DNA of 11,670 nt, taken from assembly GCA_900551465.1 (NCBI GenBank), contig URWL01000029.1, forward strand, positions 1 through 11,670, given 5' to 3'. This DNA is from an uncultured Blautia sp. (GTDB lineage: Bacteria; Bacillota; Clostridia; Lachnospirales; Lachnospiraceae). This document shows positions 6,426 through 11,670 of this stretch, piece by piece (position 1 is the first letter of the stretch; each line of letters begins with the position of its first letter). The notes beneath the pieces are model-generated. The model ran no database searches and was not told where the DNA came from. It saw only the letters and a list, made by a program, of their open reading frames with translations. The translations under genes were made by a program, and so were the position numbers.

Positions 6426-8054
6426 ATGCAAAGTTTCCAGGGAAAATCCGTATATAAAGGAATTGTAATGGGACCGGTAGTTGTTCTGAAAAAGAACGAT
6501 TATCAGGTGAAAAGATCCAGGATCGAAGATGCTGATGCTGAGACCGGACGGGTTCAGGAAGCGGTAAAGCGTTCACAGGAACAGCTTCAGAAGCTTTATG
6601 ACAAGGCGCTGAAAGAAGTCGGAGAGGCAAGTGCAGCTATTTTTGAAGTACATCAGATGATGCTGGAAGATGAGGATTATCTGGAGGCTATTCAGAATAT
6701 GATCCAGACAGAAATGGTAAATGCAGAGTATGCGGTTGCAGTGACAGGAGATAACTTCTCCCAGATGTTTGCATCTATGGATGATGATTATATGAAAGCA
6801 CGCGCAGCCGATATTAAGGATATTTCAGAACGTCTGGTACGTAATCTGAGCGGACAGGAGGATGCAGACTTAAGCGATATCGATCCTTCGATTATTGTAG
6901 CGGATGATCTGAGTCCAAGTGAAACTGTCCAGATGGACAAGGAAAAGATCCTTGCATTTGTCACGGTTCACGGTTCTACAAATTCTCATACTGCAATCCT
7001 TGCCCGTATGATGAATATCCCGGCTCTGATCGGAGTTCCTCTTGATCTCAATGAGCTGAAAAACGGCACAACAGCAGTGGTAGACGGATTTACCGGCCGG
7101 GTGACCTTTGATCCGGACGAAGAAACTCAGACAGCCACACTTAAAAGAGTTCAGGAAGAAAAAGAGAAGCTTGCGCTTCTGCAGGAACTGAAAGGGAAAG
7201 AAAATATTACACTTGACGGTAAAAAGATCAATATTTATGCAAATATCGGAAGTGTCGGTGATATCGGTTATGTTCTGGAAAATGATGCAGGCGGTATCGG
7301 ACTTTTCAGAAGCGAATTCCTGTATTTAGGAAGAAATGATTTTCCTACAGAGGAAGAACAGTTCCAGGCATATAAGCAGGCGGTACAGACTATGGCCGGT
7401 AAGAAAGTTATCATCCGTACCCTTGATATCGGAGCAGACAAGCAGGTGGATTACTTTAATCTTGGAAATGAAGATAATCCGGCACTGGGGTATCGTGCGA
7501 TCCGTATCTGCCTGAAGCAGCCTGATATTTTTAAGACTCAGCTGAGAGCTCTTTTCCGTGCAGCTGTATATGGCAACCTTTCTATTATGTATCCCATGAT
7601 CACTTCTGTTGAGGAAGTGGAAAAAATCTATGAGATAGTAAAAGAAGTTGAGATCGAACTGAAGGCTCAGGAGATCCAGTATAAAATTCCGGAGCAGGGA
7701 ATTATGATCGAGACTCCGGCGGCTGTTATGATCAGCGACCGCCTGGCTGAGATGGTAGATTTTTTCAGTATCGGAACAAATGACCTGACTCAGTATACGC
7801 TGGCCATCGACCGTCAGAACGAAAAACTGGATGATTTTTACAATCCGCATCATGAAGCAGTTCTGCGGATGATCCAGATGGTTGTAGACAACGCACATAA
7901 GTGCGGCAAATGGGCTGGTATCTGTGGGGAGCTGGGAGCTGACCTGACTCTGACAGAGAAATTTGTCCGCATGGGACTGGACGAGCTGTCCGTAGCACCG
8001 TCTATGATCCTGAAACTCCGCAAGATTGTCCGTGAAATGAAAGTAGAAGAATAA
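6426..8054 (+). CDS. ptsI: PTS Enzyme I (phosphoenolpyruvate-protein phosphotransferase)
   Basis: This 542-aa cytosolic enzyme transfers phosphate from PEP to HPr, the first step of sugar uptake by all PTS permeases. The N-terminal HPr-binding and phosphohistidine region ends with GSTNSHTAILARMMNIPALIG, where H188 is the phospho-acceptor. The C-terminal PEP-binding barrel shows GIGLFRSEFLYLGR, IIRTLDIGADKQ, GYRAIR, FSIGTNDLTQYTLAIDR and GICGELGAD, with catalytic C500 in the last. Length is close to the family's usual 570 aa and nothing essential is missing. The start has GGGAGG at 6412-6417. It is the last gene of the operon and is followed by a strong terminator. Confidence 0.96.
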   Translation: MQSFQGKSVYKGIVMGPVVVLKKNDYQVKRSRIEDADAETGRVQEAVKRSQEQLQKLYDKALKEVGEASAAIFEVHQMMLEDEDYLEAIQNMIQTEMVNAEYAVAVTGDNFSQMFASMDDDYMKARAADIKDISERLVRNLSGQEDADLSDIDPSIIVADDLSPSETVQMDKEKILAFVTVHGSTNSHTAILARMMNIPALIGVPLDLNELKNGTTAVVDGFTGRVTFDPDEETQTATLKRVQEEKEKLALLQELKGKENITLDGKKINIYANIGSVGDIGYVLENDAGGIGLFRSEFLYLGRNDFPTEEEQFQAYKQAVQTMAGKKVIIRTLDIGADKQVDYFNLGNEDNPALGYRAIRICLKQPDIFKTQLRALFRAAVYGNLSIMYPMITSVEEVEKIYEIVKEVEIELKAQEIQYKIPEQGIMIETPAAVMISDRLAEMVDFFSIGTNDLTQYTLAIDRQNEKLDDFYNPHHEAVLRMIQMVVDNAHKCGKWAGICGELGADLTLTEKFVRMGLDELSVAPSMILKLRKIVREMKVEE

Positions 8055-8059
8055 AGTAT

Positions 8060-8122
8060 TGATCCCCTGTATGCTACTGTCTGAGTTGCAGACGAGTTTA
8101 GCATACGGGGGATCGTTTTTTT
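8060..8122 (+). terminator. Intrinsic terminator of the pts operon
   Basis: GATCCCCTGTATGCTA (8061-8076) pairs with TAGCATACGGGGGATC (8099-8114) over 16 bp with one G-U pair, followed by G and seven T residues (8116-8122). It begins about 6 nt after the ptsI stop. On the minus strand the same stem is followed by an imperfect T-rich stretch, so it might also stop transcripts of the convergent symporter gene, for which I see no better terminator. Confidence 0.93.
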
Positions 8123-8214
8123 GCGAAGAAGCGGAAGATCAGAAATTTCCAAGACTTGAACCAGCTTGTGTAACAGAAGAATTTATTCCTGCTTTAGATT
8201 TTTAGACAGCTAAT

Positions 8215-9657
8215 TTATAATTGTCTGTTATCTGTTTTTTCTATGTAAGCAGATGGCGCAGGCTGTACTCCGCGTTTCCACTCAATGAAGTTTACAATAA
8301 AGAAAACCGCAGCGCTGACAGTACATCCGAAAACGACAGGAAGGATGCCGAATTTGAAGCCGCCGCCGCTTAATACCTGCCAGAAGCAGAAGCCGATGGT
8401 TCCGCCAAACAGAGAGAGAATACCGGAATTTTTTGTGGCCTTTGGTACGATGAGACCAAGACCGTAGGCTGCAAAGGGACCGGCGCACCGTATACCGAAA
8501 GCGAAGGTATTCATGGTTACAATAGGAACACCAAACATGGCGATCAGCATGGCGATTACTGCGGCAATCACATTGCAGGCTCTTGTGTAGGTGATGATTT
8601 TTTTATCAGAAAGCTTTTTCCCGCCGTATTCCAGATAGAGATCGTTCATGATCATGGTTGACATACACAAAAGATTGGAGTCTGCGGAGGACATGGTTGC
8701 ACAGATGATAGCCGCAGAGATCATTCCTACGATAAATGCCGGAGCATGAGCTGTGGTAACTGCCATCATTGCATTTTTGCCGCCGTCAGCAAGGTCAGGC
8801 ATAGTTGCAAGAGCTGCAAGACCAAGCAGAGTAGGGAAAATGGACATTGCTGCCATCAGGATCGCAGAAACCCAGGATGCCTGTCTGGCAGTTTTTTCAT
8901 CTTTGGCAGTCTCGAAACGGGATACCATTTCAGGACCGGCCAGGAAGGTACAGAAATAATTAAAAATGTAGCCGATAATCGTAACCCAGCCTATTTTTGT
9001 AAAATCCAGCTGTACCGGAGGAAGTGCTGCGGAGATAGCATCCCAGCCGCCGCATCCGTGGATTACAATAGGAGTTGCAACAGCAAGCCCTACCAATATA
9101 ATAGCAAACTGTACAAGATCTGAAATCTGATCGGCGATCATTCCGCCAAAAGTGGTATACAGGATAACAACTGCGCCTGCAATGACCAGGGCAACGTTGG
9201 TAGGAATACCGGTAAGGCTGGCTACAACACTTCCGGATGCTGCAATCTGTGAGGAAGTTAGGCAAAAAAGAGAAAGAATTCCCAAGACTGCGGTAAAGGT
9301 GCTGGAAATTTTTCCGAAACGGCGTCCAACAACCTCAGGGATGGTAACAGCCATAGTCTGGCGGATCTTAGGCGCAAAATAGGCAAGTGGAATCATGGCA
9401 GCAGATGCTGCAAGAACATACCAGATTGCACTCATTCCCCAGTCTCCAAAAGCTTTTTGTGCCAGACCGGTTGTGGATCCGCCGCCGATGTTGTTGGCAG
9501 AAAGTGAAAAAGCCACCATAAACAACCCCATACGACGGCCTGCCAGCATGTAATCACTGCTGTCTTTGATCTTTAATTTGCCGACAATAAAACCGACTAC
9601 AAGCATACCTATCAGATATGCCACTACAATAATGATTGCCTGGGTTTGTAAAACCAT
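8215..9657 (-). CDS. Sodium:solute symporter (SSS/SLC5 family)
   Basis: This 480-aa protein is almost entirely hydrophobic, with about 13 predicted membrane segments, as usual for SSS transporters (PutP, PanF and relatives). Family marks include the SSDYMLAGRRMG segment after the first helix (about residues 32-44), FSLSANNIGGGSTTGLA in the second helix, PEVVGRRFG near 110, YTTFGGMIADQISDLVQF near 165-185 and GPEMVSRF in the middle. It would couple Na+ entry to uptake of a small solute; the substrate cannot be told from sequence. The start has AAAGGAGG immediately upstream on the minus strand (about 9664-9672) and a plausible promoter further up. It stands alone, convergent to ptsI, with no partner gene that hints at its substrate. 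Confidence 0.9.
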   Translation of the reverse strand: MVLQTQAIIIVVAYLIGMLVVGFIVGKLKIKDSSDYMLAGRRMGLFMVAFSLSANNIGGGSTTGLAQKAFGDWGMSAIWYVLAASAAMIPLAYFAPKIRQTMAVTIPEVVGRRFGKISSTFTAVLGILSLFCLTSSQIAASGSVVASLTGIPTNVALVIAGAVVILYTTFGGMIADQISDLVQFAIILVGLAVATPIVIHGCGGWDAISAALPPVQLDFTKIGWVTIIGYIFNYFCTFLAGPEMVSRFETAKDEKTARQASWVSAILMAAMSIFPTLLGLAALATMPDLADGGKNAMMAVTTAHAPAFIVGMISAAIICATMSSADSNLLCMSTMIMNDLYLEYGGKKLSDKKIITYTRACNVIAAVIAMLIAMFGVPIVTMNTFAFGIRCAGPFAAYGLGLIVPKATKNSGILSLFGGTIGFCFWQVLSGGGFKFGILPVVFGCTVSAAVFFIVNFIEWKRGVQPAPSAYIEKTDNRQL

Positions 9658-9705
9658 ACTCGATCCTCCTTTTAATTGTTAAAAATAACTAAAAAATATA
9701 AATAA

Positions 9706-9734
9706 ATTATAACTTAATTTGTGCTGAAAGTAAA
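9706..9734 (-). promoter_or_regulatory. Probable promoter for the sodium:solute symporter gene
   Basis: On the minus strand TTTACT (9734-9729) and a perfect TATAAT (9711-9706) are separated by 17 bp, about 50 bp before the start codon. The region is very AT-rich, so chance matches are easy; the perfect -10 and the position make it the best candidate. Confidence 0.55.
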
Positions 9735-9815
9735 ATGATTTTCTGTGAAAATAGAAAAATAGCAGATAAGGCCAGAAAACGAAAATAGCAGAAGCATAAA
9801 GAAAATCGACATAAC

Positions 9816-9844
9816 TTGACAGGATTCGTCTTATGAAATACAAT
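9816..9844 (+). promoter_or_regulatory. Sigma-A promoter for the PF06541 membrane protein gene
   Basis: A perfect TTGACA (9816-9821) and TACAAT (9839-9844) are spaced by 17 bp, ending about 40 bp before the start codon at 9886. It diverges from the symporter promoter in the same 228-bp intergenic region. Confidence 0.8.
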
Positions 9845-9885
9845 GTTTTTTAAACTAAACAAGGATCTCAAAGGAGAACATTGAT

Positions 9886-11172
9886 ATGTTATATTCGTTT
9901 TATCAGCTGCTCTGGCTGTATATGATTTATTCATTTGCAGGATGGTGCGGAGAGGTAATATTGGCGGCAGTAAAAAGGCACCGTTTTGTAAACAGAGGTG
10001 CAGTCAGTGGGCCGGTATGTCCTGTATATGGAGTGGGGGCTGCGGCTGTGGCTGTTTTTCTTCCGGAGCTTCGGGGAAATATTTTCTTTTTGTTCCTGGG
10101 AGGAATGGTTCTGAATACCTTTGTGGAATATGTCACCGGTCGTTTGATGGAAATGGCTCTTCACAAAAAATGGTGGGATTACTCGGAAGAACGCTTTAAT
10201 CTTGGAGGTTATATATGTCTGAAAACCTCTATAATCTGGGGACTTTGTTCAGTTCTCATGATTTTGTTTTTGAATCCGCTGTTTCTGAAGCTTATTTCAC
10301 TGATCCCTGTATTTTGGGGTGAGATTATTCTGTGGGTGTTCTTTGGACTGCTTGCCGTAGACTTCCTTGGCACAGTTCTGGCAGTTTGGGGACTGAAAAA
10401 GAAAAAAGGCCGCATGGATCAGATTGTGGAAGGACTGGGACGCACTTCAAAACTCCTTGAGAATACCATGACCAGAAAACTTCAGGCCCGTATGATAAAA
10501 GCATATCCGAATCTGGTCAAAGAAGATAAAGAAGAAGTTTTTGCGGCAGGATGTGGATTTTATAAGCTGGTTTCATTGTTTTTTATCGGTGCTTTTCTTG
10601 GAGATGTGACAGAAACTGTTTTCTGCCGTTTTACCATGGGAAGATGGATGAGCCGAAGCAGTGTGGTATTTGGACCTTTCAGTATTGTGTGGGGACTGGG
10701 CTGCGCCATACTTACCTGGATTCTTTACAGGTATCGTGAGCAAAGCGACAGACGACTGTTTCTCTGCGGAACGATTCTTGGAGGAGCCTACGAATATATC
10801 TGCAGTGTATTTACAGAAATAGTATTTGGCACAGTATTCTGGGATTACAGTAAGATTCCTTTTAATCTGGGCGGCAGGATCAATCTTCTTTACTGCTTTT
10901 TCTGGGGATTTGCAGCTATTATATGGATGAAGGTGATTTATCCGTTTCTGGCAAAATGGATTGAGAAGATCCCCATCCGTATCGGAAAACCTCTGTGCAT
11001 GATCATGGTAATATTTATGAGCGTAAATATCCTGCTTTCCGGATTGGCTCTTGACCGTTATTCCAAGCGTCACGATGGTCTTCCGGCAGAGAGCGGGATA
11101 GCAGAGCTGATGGATGACTGGTTCCCGGATCCCTATATGGAGCGAGTATATCCCAATATTAAGTTCAGATAA
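9886..11172 (+). CDS. Two-repeat membrane protein, PF06541 (putative ABC-transporter type IV) family
   Basis: This 428-aa integral membrane protein consists of two related halves, each resembling the PF06541 family (called putative ABC-transporter type IV; function unproven). Half one (about residues 5-175) has MIYSFAGWCGEVILA, NRGAVSGPVCPVYG, WWDYSEERFNLGGYI and IIWGL. Half two (about 220-385) has FFIGAFLGDVTETVF, SRSSVVFGPFSIVWG, FWDYSKIPFNLGGRI and FFWGF. The shared W-DYS-x3-FNLGG signature recurs in each. A charged cytoplasmic linker (KKKKGR...KEDKEEV, about 172-215) joins them, and a soluble tail of about 40 residues follows the last helix, ending in PNIKFR. No ATPase gene is nearby. The start has AAAGGAG at 9870-9876 and a strong promoter of its own. 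Family assignment is from pattern recognition. Confidence 0.8.
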   Translation: MLYSFYQLLWLYMIYSFAGWCGEVILAAVKRHRFVNRGAVSGPVCPVYGVGAAAVAVFLPELRGNIFFLFLGGMVLNTFVEYVTGRLMEMALHKKWWDYSEERFNLGGYICLKTSIIWGLCSVLMILFLNPLFLKLISLIPVFWGEIILWVFFGLLAVDFLGTVLAVWGLKKKKGRMDQIVEGLGRTSKLLENTMTRKLQARMIKAYPNLVKEDKEEVFAAGCGFYKLVSLFFIGAFLGDVTETVFCRFTMGRWMSRSSVVFGPFSIVWGLGCAILTWILYRYREQSDRRLFLCGTILGGAYEYICSVFTEIVFGTVFWDYSKIPFNLGGRINLLYCFFWGFAAIIWMKVIYPFLAKWIEKIPIRIGKPLCMIMVIFMSVNILLSGLALDRYSKRHDGLPAESGIAELMDDWFPDPYMERVYPNIKFR

Positions 11173-11405
11173 CAGAAAGAGAACTTTTTGTGGCAGCAGT
11201 AATCTCCGGAGCAGTTTTTACAGTAAATAATTCCAGCGATTTGGGCAGAAAAGGATTGTTCAGCGGAGAATGGCATAAGACATGCTGAAATAAAAATGAT
11301 AAATATGAAATTGTATTGTCCGGTGTATAAGCGATAACAGATATATAAGTCATGAAAATAAGAGTGATGCATAATTTTTAATAAGCAAATTTCAAGGCGG
11401 CGATT

Positions 11406-11670
11406 ATGGCAGATCAGAAGCTGGATAATCTTTTAAATCTTGCTCTTGATGCAACAGGGGAAGAGCGGGAAAAGTCAATAAATCTCAGTGTGGGAAGTGA
11501 AAAAGATTCTCAGATATGGGATGTGATCGTAAAATACAGTGGAGATATAGAGGCATTGTCAGGAGATGGAATCCAGGCAGTGCCTCTTTTGGGTGGATTT
11601 GCCGTGGTGTCACTTCCCCGGAACAGGATCCGGGATTTTGCAGGACATCCACAGGTGGAATTTATGGAAC
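11406..11670 (+). CDS. Subtilisin-like S8 serine protease, Csp-like, N-terminal fragment (cut by window end)
   Basis: An open frame of 88 codons runs from ATG 11406 to the window edge without a stop. Its N-terminal part, DNLLNLALDAT, and the segments WDVIVKYSGDI and GGFAVVSLPRNRI ... HPQVEFME resemble the prodomain of clostridial S8 proteases such as the Csp family, where a (V/I)VKY-GD motif precedes a short inhibitor-like domain and the catalytic subtilase domain. The catalytic Asp, His and Ser lie beyond the window, so activity cannot be judged. The ribosome site AAGGCGG (11394-11400) is one base off consensus at good spacing. No signal peptide is seen at the N terminus, as in other cytosolic Csp-like proteins. 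The 233 bp before it contain no gene or clear terminator that I can support. Confidence 0.72.
   Translation, partial: MADQKLDNLLNLALDATGEEREKSINLSVGSEKDSQIWDVIVKYSGDIEALSGDGIQAVPLLGGFAVVSLPRNRIRDFAGHPQVEFME

Noticed and set aside
6978..7010. Enzyme I active-site loop GSTNSH instead of the GGxTSH of well-studied enzymes
   Set aside because: The SHTAI core with the catalytic His is intact, and variation just before it is within what I would expect for the family; not evidence of altered function.
8746..9123. Plus-strand open frame of 125 codons within the symporter gene
   Set aside because: It is antisense to conserved symporter segments, is Cys/Ser/Arg-rich in a chance-like way and lacks a ribosome site.
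11311..11347. Possible promoter for the S8 protease (TTGTAT or TTGTCC with TATATA/ATAACA)
   Set aside because: The spacing or hexamer matches are poor for every pairing tried.
11133..11372. Minus-strand open frames of 62-79 codons between the PF06541 gene and the S8 protease
   Set aside because: They have no recognisable motif, and one overlaps the end of the PF06541 gene. A short plus-strand frame near 11163-11288 also lacks a start and ribosome site. The area is left as non-coding.

Overview
The window looks like chromosome of a low-to-moderate GC Firmicute (Clostridia), most likely a gut Lachnospiraceae. This rests on codon use, strong AAAGGAG-type ribosome binding sites, and the gene set: an ECF-type riboflavin transporter under an FMN riboswitch, a clostridial glucose PTS cluster, a PF06541-type membrane protein, and the start of a Csp-like S8 protease. 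No rRNA, tRNA, transposon, phage gene or CRISPR array was seen. The content is mostly conserved core metabolism and transport rather than an accessory island.

Layout. Positions 18-223 hold an FMN riboswitch and its intrinsic terminator. A leader of about 200 nt follows, then ribU (425-1060), closed by a terminator at 1078-1121. Next come a poorly characterised protein with U32-peptidase-like features and a cysteine cluster (1182-2081) and a Nudix hydrolase of the ADP-ribose pyrophosphatase type (2142-2756). A sigma-A promoter starts one base after the Nudix stop codon. It drives a leader in which a ribonucleic antiterminator (RAT) hairpin and an intrinsic terminator share bases and exclude each other. 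This leader controls ptsG (IICBA), a BglG/GlcT-family antiterminator, ptsH (HPr) and ptsI (Enzyme I), all on the plus strand (2964-8054), ended by a strong terminator at 8060-8122. Convergent to ptsI is a sodium:solute symporter gene (9657-8215, minus strand). Divergent from that gene is a two-repeat PF06541 membrane protein (9886-11172). The window ends inside an S8 protease gene that starts at 11406.

How it works together. Positions 2758-8122 form a complete glucose-type phosphotransfer chain in one apparent operon: EI takes phosphate from PEP, HPr relays it, and IIA and IIB of PtsG pass it to sugar entering through IIC. The PRD-containing antiterminator encoded between ptsG and ptsH is the obvious candidate to bind the RAT and let transcription continue when substrate is present, giving autogenous control. 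The most notable details are an HPr with Gln at the position of the regulatory Ser46 (Ser at 45), a long perfect-looking hairpin without a T-tract between ptsH and ptsI, and the overlapping RAT/terminator. I see no convincing evidence of a wholly new multi-gene system here. The least explained gene is the cysteine-cluster, U32-like protein at 1182-2081.
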